Source: Glossina fuscipes (Eukaryota > Arthropoda > Insecta > Diptera > Glossinidae). From it: a stretch of DNA of 64,000 nt. Shown here piece after piece: positions 36,538-48,914 of this stretch. The translations under genes were made by a program, and so were the position numbers. The stretch covers positions 42,980,319-43,044,318 of the forward strand of contig NW_023998414.1 in the NCBI RefSeq assembly GCF_014805625.2, in the 5' to 3' direction. Under the pieces are notes generated by a model. It saw only the letters and a program-made list of their open reading frames with translations. It was not told the DNA's origin and searched no databases. Each line of letters begins with the position of its first letter. Position 1 is the stretch's first letter.

Positions 36538-37794
36538 TGTGTCTTTCTTGGCAGCATCGTAGTGTTGCTGGCATTGTTATTGTAATTCTTTGTTTGCTCT
36601 GAGAGAACATAGCTCTGATTACTAAGCAGTGTTAGGGGATTGCTGGCATTGTATTGTAAAATTTTGTTTTACTTGTGTCTAAGAAAGAGAGAAAACAAAG
36701 AAGCATAGAGAGAGAAATATGATTATAAATCCAAACATTTTCTACACTTTTTTTTCCAAAAAAAAATTCAGTTTTTTTTTCTCTTTCGTCGGAGAAGGTG
36801 TGTGAATTTTTTGTCGCTAGTAAATAAAAAGTCGTAACATTAAATGATAGAATGAAATCTTGTAAATGAAAAAGACTCTTAGAATATTATTTATTATGTA
36901 TATTTATTGTAACATCATTACTCCGGAAAGAATAAACAAAAAAAGGAACATTTAAACTGTTCGAGCGAGCAGCCACAGAATTCGGCCGTATTTACTCTTT
37001 AATGACGCGAGATGTAGTGCAAATAATTAAAGAGGAAAAAGAAAAACAATAAAATAAAAATAAACATTTATTTATTGCAGTAATATAATTAAGCAAAAGT
37101 TTAGTTCAAGTTGTTTCACTAAGAATTTGGAAATATTGCAAAAATCTTATCAAAAATCTTCTCGCGTAATAAGAGAGATGTTACAGACTTAGCTGAATTT
37201 ACTTAGAACATCGCGTTTTCCTTCTCTACGCATCGTTAGTATTGTTTTGTTGCGTCAAATTTGCAAAAGTTTACTATTGTTATGTATATAAAATCCTCAT
37301 TAGGTATGAAAACATAAGTAAATCCAACTTGATAACTGTAAAGCGTTTAATAATTCGGCTTTAAAGTCAATGGAATGTATTACGAAGCATCCCGTCTTAA
37401 TTTCGGGAAATTAATGATGTGAAAAAGGGTGTGTTCAGGAATAAAAAACTAGAACATTCAATGAAATAAAATCAACTTCTATTAAAAGAATATTACCCTG
37501 CTAGGTAAGTGAAATTAACATTTAAATAATAATAGTTTCAAAAACTCTCCCCTAAATGAATTTCTCGAACAAAATTCGTTTTCTTCCTGCTTTTCCTTTC
37601 GTTTTTTTCTTTTTTTTTTTTTGCTTTTGTCGACGCAATAGGAACATATCTGCTAATTTCACCCACCATATGTATATCTGAGAAATAAAAAAGTTTTTAT
37701 TGCCTAATGCACTTCGATTTCTTCTTAATGTTTGTATGCTATGTCATGAGTAGCAAGAGAATTGTCACATATTTTGTATTTTCAATAATATATC

Positions 37795-37801
<7 letters not shown>

Positions 37802-37830
<29 letters not shown>
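37802..37830. repeat. (AT)n microsatellite
   Basis: About 14 AT units, preceded by ATATATCTATATAC. Confidence 0.9.
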
Positions 37831-37832
<2 letters not shown>

Positions 37833-38845
37833 GCGTTTTGCAAGCTTTGCTGTTAATTTTAAAAGAAAAAAATCAATAATCCATCTTCAAAGAGTAATAT
37901 TTCCAGTATTCAATCTAAGCTTACTCTCTTTCCCTGAACATCAACGCTCTTACGTTCCCAGTCCCTGTAAATATATGTATGTTTTTCTCTATTTCAGTTC
38001 ACTTATTCGTTGAATTGATTAAACCAAAGGATTTTTATGATTTCTATTTAGCAATTAAAAGGGCGCAAAAGAAATAATTATCTCCTCATTTTTCTTTTGC
38101 AAGAAAAAAAAAAAACTACGATTTTTTTATTTTAAAATTTCTTAATTGTAATATTATAAGTCACAGCTGTACGCATTGGTCATGTTTTTGTCATGTTTGC
38201 GAAGGATTGCTTGCTTAGGTGCTGTTGTTCCTCATAGCATTTGTGGTGAATTCATTTAAAAAATTAAACCGCAAGAGCTAGAAGTTGGATTTAAGTGAAA
38301 AGCACCGAGAATTTCATGTTCTTCACGCATTTCATTTTTATTTTTAAATTATTGCGTATACATGTTATCTTTAAGTCGCACGCCCATATCAAAAAGTATA
38401 TAAATATATAATACAATAAAGTGAGCGGCATTTTTTCCTTTTTTTTTCTTTTGGCGTTTAATCGACTTCGTGCTGCGACAAAAATTGAATATAGTTTTTT
38501 CGCCTTTCCTCTGCGACGCACATAATTTCCTCCAGTACAAAAAAAGAAAAAAAAAGAAAGGAGCACAAAAAATGCGGGGGAGTATTGAACGCGGAAGAAA
38601 AGTATATCATTAAAATACTCCTTGAACAAGATTGTTTACTCAAATTTATACGAAAGAAAGCGAAATTAACAACGTACACACAATTAAGCTCAAGTTATGT
38701 TGTCGCTAACGGACTGTTATTTATGATTTTTCGATAATTTGTGATGATAATATGTCTGGAGTTTATCATTATTTTGTGAAATTTCTTGTTTTTCCTCTAT
38801 ATGTGTCGCTCGCATTCGTCGTATGTCCAACATCAAGAACCATTC

Positions 38846-38940
38846 TTTATGCCCTTCACCATCACTGATGCTGGTTATATTAAGTTTGCGTAGATGTACG
38901 TAACAGTCGGAAGATAGCTCCACCATTTCATGCATCAATT
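38846..38940 (+). mobile_element. Family-2 repeat, left-end fragment
   Basis: TATGCCCTTCACCATC, then GGTTATATTAAGTTTGCGTA and ATGTACGT match the start of the 24.4-kb element. No GTCY run remains. Confidence 0.5.
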
Positions 38941-39534
38941 AAGATTAAGATCGACTAAGGTTGTGTGTCAGTCGCGCCGATCACATAATTTTGCAAATAA
39001 TTTAACAAGGCTTGCAAACATTTCCAATATAACGGTTGATTTTGCGAAAGCCTGCAATTTTCAAAACTTTCGCACAAGAATCCCTGCCTAAGTAATAGTA
39101 TTGCGGCTCATCCAAGCTGATGCGATAGATTTGGCCAAACTATTGCATCTTTTCTCATATAATCCCAATGTAATGATAGGAACGTTCAAAGAGTGCATAA
39201 GAGTAATGTCTTCAAAAATTAATTACCTCAATATTGATGGATAAACATGGCTCCATCATATACGGGAGTCGTAAAAAAACAGTAAGCCTTGCATGGCGAA
39301 ACAGTCTAATTTCTCGCTTTTTATAACGAAAATAGGTAAAGAATAAATTAATTGCATTTGTACCGTGTCTTTTGACATTTTGGACATCGTCCAATATACG
39401 GATGAACGAATATCTTTGTTCAATGGAGTGATGTATGGTATTAAATAGCCGGCCTTGATCGACTATAATGCTTTTACTTGCTCATTCATATTGAAATCCA
39501 ATAATTATGTCATAAATTTTAAGAAATTGCTTTT
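38941..39534. other. Non-coding DNA, no recognised element
   Basis: About 0.6 kb of AT-rich sequence with no coding signal. Near 39,450 there is a short AGCCGGCCTTGATCGACTAT segment also seen, diverged, near 41,730. Confidence 0.5.
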
Positions 39535-40424
39535 TATACCCATCACCGAAGCATGTGAGCAAAAGTGAAGCTATCAACTTCAAATTTGGCAGAAACGTTG
39601 AAAGTTCTCGCGTGCAGGTCGATATTGTGAGTGAGCCAAATCGGTCGAATGACACGCGTATAGTACTCCACAAAATGAGGACACCACTGTTGTTCAATCA
39701 ATTTGATAGCGTGTTTCATTCTTTTCAAAAGCTTTATAATGCACGCATGTCCGTCCGTCCTGGCCGCAAAAATGCAGCGGTCGACTTCAAACTTGGCAGA
39801 AATATTGGAAGTTCTTGCACACAGTTAGTTATTGAAAATGAGCGAAAGCGGCCAAAGGATGCGTCTACAGTAGTGCCTGTAGTGCGTTTATTTTCAAAAG
39901 AAGTAAAAAATTGGTTTCTTGATCGTTGTGGATGGACTGCAGCAGATAAGCCTAAAAAAAAATAAGACCCTATATGCTGTGGGCGATGCTGTAGTACCTC
40001 TACGAAAATAAAAAGAATCGGCCACGCCTACTTCATTTTATAGTGCATCAAAGTCGAACCTTTATAAGGCGCAGAAACAAGCACCGAAAACTCCATAATG
40101 TATATAAATTCTTGGCGACTTTCAAATTTGGAATGCACTTAAACGTGGCCATCTGTTCATCTGTCTGCCTGCCCAACTGCATAGAATTTGCGGTAAACAC
40201 TCTCTTGCCAAATTTCCAAAAGAATTTGGAAGTGACGTAGCTTTTTCAAAGGATACGTCTACAACGCCCAAATGTCTATGCGGTAAAAACTTTTACTTTG
40301 TAAGCAGAAAAAATCAGCCGCGCCTACTCCATGTTATAGAGTATGAAAATTTAATTTTTTTTATTTATTCATTTATTTATTTATTTTTTTTTTTGTCTCG
40401 TTTAGGATAACGGTGATGGGTATA
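39535..40424 (+). mobile_element. Family-1 dispersed repeat, full-length with 14-bp terminal inverted repeats
   Basis: The left end TATACCCATCACCG (39,535-39,548) is the exact reverse complement of the right end CGGTGATGGGTATA (40,411-40,424). Inside are two tandem internal units: core copies at about 39,571-39,650 and 39,776-39,860 (shared CTTCAAATTTGGCAGAAA-like sequence), GTCY runs at 39,748-39,760 and 40,151-40,174, and a TATATAAATTCTTGG block. The element is about 890 bp. No transposase frame is present, so it is non-autonomous. Related copies are at 4.2, 26.9 and 45 kb. Confidence 0.75.
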
Positions 40425-42428
40425 CGACAGAATATAATTTTCTTACTTGTTCATTATTATTTACTTCAATTATTGTGTCACTTAGTAAGTTAACTAAAGT
40501 GTATTTACCAAAGATTTGTTAAGCGTATTTTGGCCGTAAGGCAAAAAGTTCCCAAGTTACGCAAGTTGCACAAATGACCAAAAAAATGTACACAGCAAGG
40601 GTAGTTAGGCGGTCGCTTGCTGTCATTTGTTGTGTGAACATGGATTTGCATTTTCTTGCATATGTATGAGGTCGTGTTAAGAATATATTGGCAAAGCCAG
40701 AGAATAGATGGAAAGAAGAATACTTCACAAATGGCACTGTTATATTGGAGACGTTTAAAAAAATGTGATACAAAAACCAGTAGGAAATGTATATATATAG
40801 CCCTTAGATGGCGCTCAGAAATATTTAGATCAAAAAAAACACATTTATCTCCAAGATTATTAAATTAAGTAAACACTCCTATACTCCTCAGGATTACTTT
40901 CAACTTTAAGCTGCATATGGATAGTCTTTTAACAACAGAAAGATTGTGGACAGGAGGTAAACCGACCGAACCGAAATCTTATGTTTACTAAAAGTGTATT
41001 GAACTTGTGACACTGGTGGCTGCTGTTTCGTATTATAAAGCGTAGGATGTATTGATTATAACCGTTGTCGTAATTGTGTCTACACGACTACTAGTAGCAA
41101 GTGAGTACGCTTGATGAGCTAACGATTTACCGATTTCGAGTTGTAAAGGAATCGAAAGCTTTTGTAGCCGAAGATCATGTGCACAAGTTAAAATTATACA
41201 TACACATGGGCACGCACTTTCACTATACATATAAGTATTGGTTCATTCACTTTTGTACTGACAAGAACATGCAATGTTGATGTACTTCCAGTCCTTCATT
41301 ACAATATCTCTACCTTACGGTTCATACATGGGTATGAACATTCTAAGCCGGACAAGCTGAAGAAAAATCCACGTCACAAACGTCAGAGTTTAGTGATGAA
41401 ATGCAGCAAAGACCATAATAAGAAAGTTTAGCTTAGCGCTCTGTTTACTTTCTTAATACTTTGCATATCATGGAAGCCAGGATCCGTGTATGCGATATCA
41501 GTCAATTGACATTTGGCCGTAATTCGCGAGATGTAGATTTATTCTTATGCTTGCGAAAGACAAGATTCAATCGAACTCTTCCCCTGTAAGGCGACATTTT
41601 GAAAAAGTCAATATCCAAGGTGTCTTGACAAAATTTGCTAAGCAATAGTAATTTAAAATGATTGAGCGGTTTCTTTAATCTAAATTCTAAATATTTTGCA
41701 GTTAGAATAACATGGACGTACGGCCGGCCTTGTCCGACTGCTATGCAGGCTTAGGTAGTTGTTGACTTTAATTTAACATTTCATAAAACTCATGAAAGTG
41801 TATGTCAGGCGAAACGTGTAACGTAAACGGTGGTAGGTGGTATCACAATTTACATATGAGGTTAACACACCTATAACAAAAAAGCTATTCATTGTATGCG
41901 CAACTTTTGAAAGTAACACACACGAACCATACGCATTTGCGTATCATCAGCACAAGCTGATGGAGCATCTAGTCAAAGGATTCACAAAGGTCATTGGTTT
42001 TCAATATCATCGCTATCAGTCTCATCATAATTGTAATGCCAGCGACCTTTCTACACTTTTCATTTATATATTTTCTAGTTTTCCTTCAGGTTTTGTGCTC
42101 AACTTAACAAGTATGCTCCTCTTCCATTATAATTTTATATGTTGTCTTTACGTTTTTCCATTCTGCTGGCAATTGTGCGAAGTGCGCTTTTTTGGGGTTG
42201 TTCAACTTTCCTTGCTCGCTCTGTTAATGATAATGGACTTGGTGTTGTGTTCGCTTACATTCAGTGCATAATGACACCCCTAAAGAAAAACTGCCTGATA
42301 TCTATTAAGAAGGGGGACACTGGCATTTTCCCCCCCATGCCCCCCCCTCTTCGCGTCTCCCCAACCCCTATTTATATAATATAAATAATTCAACTGCATG
42401 TTATTAAGATGTTTCTTGAATAATCGTT

Positions 42429-42429
<1 letters not shown>
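40425..42429. other. Non-coding DNA
   Basis: No supported gene over 2 kb. The sequence just after the family-1 element (ATAATTTTCTTACTTGTT) is shared with the flank of the 27.6-kb copy and may belong to the element. A C-rich patch lies at about 42,331-42,365. Confidence 0.55.

Positions 42430-42476
<47 letters not shown>
42430..42476. repeat. 47-nt poly-T tract
   Basis: An uninterrupted run of 47 T. Open frames through it (poly-Phe or poly-Lys) are not genes. Confidence 0.95.
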
Positions 42477-42477
<1 letters not shown>

Positions 42478-42522
42478 TTTTTCATTATCCAACTGGAGGA
42501 TTACCTTGTCTCGTTATCGTTT

Positions 42523-42812
42523 ATCTCTCTCTCTCTTTCTCTCTCTCTCTTATCTATTTTGTTTTGTGAAAACTGCAGTTTCGTTTTGTTAATTATTTTA
42601 ACTCGTATAAAATTGCTGATATAGGCAAAGAGACAAAAAGCATATAATAAACAACAAATTTTATTTAAAATGGCTTGTCATAATGTTACGGTAAATCGGA
42701 TCGTAAAAGCAAAAAAGAAAAAATAACAAACTTAAAACTCTATTCTCTTTAATATCCATCCGGCAGTTCATAATTGTTTATGTTTATTGTTATAATGTAA
42801 ACGCAATAGCGC

Positions 42813-42850
<38 letters not shown>
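42523..42850. repeat. Pair of (CT)n microsatellites
   Basis: CT arrays at 42,523-42,551 and 42,813-42,850, separated by unremarkable sequence. On the other strand these are GAGAG runs. Confidence 0.85.
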
Positions 42851-44079
42851 GTTGCACGACCACGTCGTCGACCACGTCGGTTGGCGTGTCGATTCAATTC
42901 ACAAGAAATGGAAATTCAAGTAGTTCTTCTGAAAGGATGAGATAAAAGATTCTTAAATGCAGCTGACGGGGAAATAAATAAAGTAAATAAATAATAAAGG
43001 CATTGAAATGCAAAGGAATACAAATGAAGACAAGATATATATATATATTCTAATCATTCACTCATCCATACATACATACATACATACATACATACATCAT
43101 ATTTCCCCTTTATAACTAAAGATTTAATCGTCAAAATTTTTCTTTAATTCAATTCAATTCAATTCAATTTTATTCAATAAAAGTATACTTTTGTATAGTA
43201 TGTATGTGCGAGTATGTATATGTGAGCATTTAATTATTAGTCTTTCATTTGCCTGTAAAAGCAATTAAAATGAAAAAAAGAAAAAAAAATCGAAGAAAAC
43301 TTGCGGGAAGAATTCTTAATAAAAAATGTGGAAAATTTGCGTCTTTTCAAGAAACAGTTTTTTACTCAGCTCGCGCAATCACAAAAAAACATATGGTTTT
43401 AACGTTTTATAATTAAACTTTTAATGATGTCACGTGCTGGCGCGCATGTGTTTCATTGCAATATCGTTTTTTATTTTTATTTTTTTGCTTTTTAACAACA
43501 AAAAAAAGATCTGCTTTGCCCAAAGCACATGTGTGTTTATGAATTTCGATATTTAGTTATGCAGACTGGAATCTGAACACTCGTGATTCTAAAGCGCATT
43601 GCAACGATCCGCAGAAAGCAAACATTTCGAAATGATCTCATATCAGGGCGAATTTTAAATGAAATCCTTAATCTGCCCCTCAATCCAAAAGGATGCAGTT
43701 ATGTTAGTTTTAACTTTTCATTTGTGAAGCGTGCGTGTTGTGAGATGAAGAGGACATCACATGCAGTGCGCGAAACCGTGATGATTTTCGACAAATTCTA
43801 ATGTACGGGCATAATATATTGATTGAATCTCCTCGTCTCCCATGCAAATGTTCTTATAAAAAATATACCATTTTATGGCACTCAGGTCCAATTGTTAGTA
43901 TTATACGATCAAAATCGATCTAGAAACAATGATTGAGTTCAAATTCAAGAATTCAACTATCGACTATTAAGCAGTTAGAATAACAATTAACAAATAAACT
44001 GACAGCTAGCCAGTATAACGTAATCCATAGTTAAAGCAATTGAATATTAAATACACGGTCTAGTGAGTCGATTAACTAA
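42851..44079. other. Non-coding DNA with small tandem repeats
   Basis: A (CATA)n array at 43,066-43,097 and an (AATTC)n array at 43,145-43,169. No gene supported. Confidence 0.55.
43066..43169. repeat. (CATA)n and (AATTC)n tandem repeats
   Basis: Eight CATA units (43,066-43,097) and five AATTC units (43,145-43,169). Confidence 0.85.
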
Positions 44080-44420
44080 CAGGGATAATTAATTTGCATT
44101 GAAAAATTTGGCCAAAGTTTATGTGCAAAAGCAACTCCTAGCGGATATCTTCTGGCTTCGAGGGAAGACAGGTCTAATAATTTTAAGCGATTGATATAGG
44201 GAGGGAGAGGCAAGGCAAGGCAAGGCAAAGGATCACAACCAGGCCATCCAGGCCAAGTGAAAACGATACAAATAGCTTTTGTACAACTTCCATATCGGCG
44301 CATATGACGCAGCCATGTCCAAGAGTAAGACGAGCTAGACTATTGCAAAATTGTTTGCGAATATATGGATCATCAAACTCCTTGGCCCAGCTTTTTATGA
44401 CCTTTTCGTTAACACAATAG
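44080..44420 (-). pseudogene. Non-LTR retrotransposon relict: C-terminal part of the reverse transcriptase
   Basis: Minus-strand reading gives segments in the order of the RT C-terminal region of jockey/I-like elements: IKSWAKEFDDPYIRKQFCNS, then LGHGCVICADMEVVQKLFV, and after a frameshift LPPYINRLKLLDLSSLEARR and LGVAFAHKL. In intact elements the corresponding motifs read roughly EFDDPY-LVRP-LEYGSVVW-VQKxFL-LPPYxxRLxLLxLxSLxxRR. Frameshifted and truncated. A short (AGGCA)n expansion (44,207-44,229) interrupts it. Confidence 0.8.
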
Positions 44421-44699
44421 ACTGCTTGATAACGAAGATCAAATCGTAATATTCAATTGAGTGATATCCTTAAATCAGGAGATCACACAATCGCTTCAAG
44501 TTTGAACATGACAATGTGACGATTGTGAACTGCGGCGGGCATATCTTAGAGGACTACCTGTCGAATTATTGGGCACACATGGTATAATTACAGTATGGGG
44601 ATGGTATGTCCTCCACTATAGCTACGCCCATAGATCACTCTTAATTAAAGTATAGCCTATCGCATTGGGAACTGAAATCGGTGATACCGACCTGCCTAC
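44421..44699. other. Non-coding DNA
   Basis: May include more decayed retrotransposon sequence upstream of the RT fragment, but nothing is recognisable. Confidence 0.4.
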
Positions 44700-45320
44700 C
44701 TATTAGACTATGTAAATTTACAGGCGATAGCTTCATTTTTGCGAACGATAGAATGTTTACCACAAATACTACAAAGTTGGGCGGAAGGACAAATATGTAG
44801 ATGATGGGACGCACATGCCTAGGTGCACTCCCAATTTTAAAATGGAGTTTTTGAAGCCTGCTTCTGCGCGTCATAAAAGATTTGAAAAAAAATGAAGTTA
44901 TAACACACTACAAAATTGTGTAGGGACAGGTACTAAAGCATCGCCCGTAGAAGGGTACGTTCAAATTTTTGTGTACTTTGTGAGTAATGAGCAAAAAATC
45001 AAATTTTTATTCGTTTTGAAAAGCAAAGGTGATACGGTAGGCGTGTCCTTCCATCGATTTGGCCTATTTTCAATATCAACCTGCGTGCGAGAACTTCCAA
45101 TGTTTCTGCCAAATTTGGAGTTGATAGCTTCATTTTTGCGGCCAAGAGATCGTTTGCAACAGACGTTATTCGGATGGACAGACGGACATGCCAAAATCGA
45201 TTGAGAATTTGATGCTGATCAACAGTACATACATTTTCTGGCTACTCTCAAGTTTCCTTCGGGGCGTTGCAAACTTTTTGATAAAAATAATAAACCTGTC
45301 ATGCTTCGGTGATGGGTACA
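44700..45320 (-). mobile_element. Family-1 dispersed repeat, inverted copy
   Basis: The right edge CGGTGATGGGTACA (45,307-45,320) is the left terminus read backwards. Then follow the reverse-complemented block with GATGCTGATCAACAGTACAT, the GACR run GGATGGACAGACGGACATG (45,171-45,190), a core copy (about 45,021-45,135, CCAAATTTGGAGTTGATAGC) and a second, weaker core near 44,720-44,790. The terminal inverted repeat on the 44.7-kb side is not recognisable. Confidence 0.65.
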
Positions 45321-47219
45321 ATAGAATACAAGAGAAACAAGTATGAATGGAGTCAAAATTTGTTGCTTTGACCTTTTTCTTTTTCTTGTTTTTCTTGTTG
45401 AAGGACTGGCGTGTAAAGCGTGAGGAATACATTACATTAAGATGTTGAACATGTTCAATAGTCTAAGACATCATTTAGTCGCCTCCGCCGATCTAATCAA
45501 AATCATCATCAATTGTTGTTATACTGTGAAGTGTTGCAAGGACAGAACACCTTGTGACAAAAACCTTAAAATCTGAATTACATAACGGAAACGAATTTGC
45601 ATTCTACAGCAAATAGCTTTTAAGTGAATCCTTTTTAGGCAACGTTCTTGCACTAGCTCAAGTCATTTTCGTGAATCATTCGCAGAAAACGCTTACCCTC
45701 TTTTTCCTTTACTAACATTGTCAGCAGCTTGGCAAAACATAATTTTTACCCCATGCTCCATCTATGTGCATATGTGCACATATATGAATAAAAAATCACT
45801 CTTTTGCTTTTCTATCGTAAATAAGACATTTTTAAGGTTTCTTCTCGTTCTTTCTTCTGTGTGATACCAATACACCCGTAAGCCCGCTAAATCGTTGGAA
45901 TAGATTATTTAGAGAGTGTGGCTTGGGTATGGTATTCATGCCCATATTAGGTTTCCGATGTGCGCAGTGTACGCGCGAGGTAAATATTTCTCCCTTTCCC
46001 TTTATTTTGCTGTCCTTCACCCCTCAATCTATTTTCCCTTTTTCCTTTTTTACTTTATTACATCCTAATATTTTAACTACTATGGACTAACTTTGCTTTG
46101 TCTTCTTACGTTTTTTTGTTCTCTTTCCTTTCTTCTTCTAAAATGCTAAGAGGAGTGAAACTTTTCATAAACTTGAGAATATTTTCGTAATCTCAAGCAT
46201 ACCATTGAACCATTTTCGTTTCACTTTTACTTTCACAAAAATATTTGCTTCGCCATTATTTTCTAAAAATTTTGATAATCCTTATCAATTACTGTAACCG
46301 ACAACTTTTTCCAAAAAAAAAAAAAAAACTTTTCCTTTGTTGTGTGAAACGGAGCTCGGTCTTAAGTGTTTAAAAAAGCTCCATATATAGCAATGTAAGT
46401 AAGACTATGTCTGAATTTGGAAGGCTCACGTCCATCAAAATGGGAAAAGTTGCATTTTTTAAAAGCAGTTCACGAAGGAAATGCTTTTTCTTACATCATT
46501 TCGAAGGTATTTTCGTAGAGTCTCGCGTGATGTTCACGAAAACATCTTAGATTTGCTAATTTGAACAGAGCAGATTAACAACAATTCAACCGTAACTTGA
46601 TGCTAACTATTGAACCGAGCTATTTTATAGCGTTTATAAAGCTCTGTTAAGCTGGCTGGTAAAAGTCCTTCATATCCGTTTTTTGAAGCTATGTCCATAA
46701 GCGTCTATTGCTTGAGTATCCTAACAATGTTTGAATGTTCTGCTCGGACCGATATAAATTCGATTCGTCGGTGATGGTAACTCACTCCAGTGTAATGCTG
46801 AAAAATCGCTCTTAAATGCTTTGTTTCGTATTGAATCTGTTATTCAGGTAACAAGTGGCGCAATTACATCTCTTGTCCTTCGTAGTGCTCCACCGCGATA
46901 GTTTCTTTATGTCGGAGCAATTCACCGTACACTATATCGTTTCAATTCCCATGCGTGTTAAGGAAGGTGTTAATGGTTTTCTTGTCCTGGCAGGAGTCTT
47001 TTGTGTGCAAATTGCGTCGAAACTTTTTACTATTAATGAAGTGCGAAAGTGCGAAATTGCGAAATTGCGAAATTTTTTGAAATAACTTAAATAATTGTGT
47101 TTAATTTTTTAGTAGCATAAAAAATTTTGTTTTCGATGTTTTAGAGGGAAGTGCTAGGTGCTTACATGTATTTTGATCATGTGCTTTGGCTTGAAAGAGG
47201 TATTGATTGAGAAAAATTG
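45321..47219. other. Non-coding DNA
   Basis: No supported gene over 1.9 kb. A small TGCGAAAT tandem array (47,042-47,073) lies near the mariner relict. The stretch 46,580-46,940 has transposon-like short frames, but none could be assigned. Confidence 0.5.
47042..47073. repeat. Short tandem repeat, unit TGCGAAAT
   Basis: About four head-to-tail imperfect copies ending in poly-T. Confidence 0.8.
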
Positions 47220-47700
47220 TTTTATTTGAGGTCCGCAGATGTTTGCAGTAACAGTTTCATTCGGTTTTAGCAGCTCATAGTCCGCTGCACCTTCCCGATA
47301 CCACCATATGCACAGCAACATTTTGTGGTCATGAATACATCGTTTCGGTGTCGATGTGGATGGCTTTCCCGGACTAATCCGTCACCTTTCGATATTGTCG
47401 CAGTAGATCCCCTTTTCATTGCTAGTCACAATACGTCACAGAGAACTCGTCTCTTTTTTGACTGGCACGCAATGAAACTGCGTTGTTGAAATGACTCGAA
47501 ATGGCATTTCCTGTCAATTCATTCTTTGTGGATCTTTCCGATCGCATGCAAACATCTAGAGACTGTTGACTCATCAATTGCTAAGCTGTTAGAAAATTCG
47601 AGGAAAGTTTGAGCTATATATTCTTTTAATCGGTCAAATCAAACAGCAAAACCGATGAATGTCGAAAATGTAATTTTGAGCGTCGGACGATTAGCGTCTG
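47220..47700 (-). pseudogene. Mariner transposase relict, central part
   Basis: Minus-strand reading, with several frameshifts and stops, yields the mariner order: a helix-turn-helix segment ending LAIDESTVSRCLHAIGKIHK, then the block before the first catalytic Asp (remnants of CDSLLKR and a decayed VTxDEKW as VTYCD), then GKPSTSTPKRCIHDHKMLL, CIWWYREGAADYELLKPNET. The last matches the KVLLCIWWDxxGxxYYELL signature at the second catalytic Asp, which here is Tyr (CIWWY). It is a different lineage from the 35-kb relict, and inactive. Confidence 0.82.
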
Positions 47701-48914
47701 TATGTAGTGAACAACTGAATAACACCAAATAGAAAACTGTTAGTTTGTGTAGAGGAAGGTCAGGCTCCTATTCAAATAATTCATCTTTGTTCTTCATTGA
47801 CTACAGGATCGGCAATGCCTTTCGCTACACTATATCAGGCAAAGCCTCCATAAATGAACGTGACAAGAACATTCGATTTCATTATACTTGTTCGCGTTCC
47901 CAGGTATTGCATCACCTGTTCGTAATTCAACTTGTTTTTTGCGTAAAACTCACGGCGAAGTTAACTAAATCTCTTAGAGAAACTGGAAATGATTAATATT
48001 TTACACTGAAACTTTTTTCGAAGTTATATCAGTAATTAAACTATCGTGGGTATAGTTGATACTTATATTACATACATTTGAGCTTGTGCGTCATATTTGT
48101 CGAACTTTGGTGAAAAGTAGGAAAGTCGAAGAATAGATAGAGGATGGATGAAAACACGATCAAAATCACGATGATGTTATCCGTTAAAACAAATTTTCTA
48201 TTAATTCTTACCAGTTTCTGATTGGGTTAAATTCTCGTATAAAGTTACTGAAAACGTGAGAACTAAGATCGCCAAATCCTTAAGCTTTCAGTTGAAATTC
48301 AAACAAATCTGCGCCAAAGGTCATTTACAAAAGTTCTCTTACAAAAAACCATATGTAACGTGAACAACAGAAAGTGTGAAAGTATGTTTTTCATTTTGTG
48401 CAAAGTCGGAAGTGCCATTAAATTGTGTAAAAATATGCTTTCAGATATATTTATGACATATAAGGCATTCCTAATATACTGTTCATATATCGAGTCAATA
48501 GATTTTCGCTCTGCTTTTCAGTAGAAATGCCTTCGGTTGCTATTGCAGACATTATTCATGTCTGCTACGCTTTAGCAGTTTACCTCATTTTTGTAGTTTT
48601 GGAGTAGTTTCAAGATAGAGCGACAAGCGGATAGGCATAAATCATGGAGTAGTTAGCGAAGAATATATGCGTTTCATATAAGCTTTGGTGCGTAGTTCTA
48701 TAGGTGTTACAATTTGCTAGATAGTAGTAAAAATTAGGGCTTCTCTTATTAAAAACTGCATTTATGAATTGGGGGACACAAAACTGATATTACAGACAAA
48801 TTCAAGATTGTTTTGACTTATGATAAAGTTATAAATAAAAAAATCACAAAAAAGTATACACACACGTTTTTTAGGTTGTTTAGGTTAGTTTAATATACTA
48901 TTTGTGGGATAGTA
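47701..48914. other. Non-coding DNA
   Basis: No recognisable element or gene over 1.2 kb. Confidence 0.5.

Larger units (their letters stand above)
35205..38845. other. Non-coding DNA with simple repeats
   Basis: No gene supported. It holds a (CT)n run at 36,520-36,537, a locally duplicated segment near 36,565 and 36,640 (TTGCTGGCATTGTTATTGTA and TTGCTGGCATTGTATTGTAA), an (AT)n array at 37,802-37,830 and several A or T homopolymers. Confidence 0.55.

Noticed and set aside
39555..39965. 136-codon plus-strand frame with internally repeated peptides
   Set aside because: The peptides repeat only because the family-1 core DNA is duplicated; the same core is non-coding in the other copies.
41837..42271. 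144-codon plus-strand frame
   Set aside because: Hydrophobic, no family signature, no splice sites or start context. Chance in AT-rich DNA is likely.
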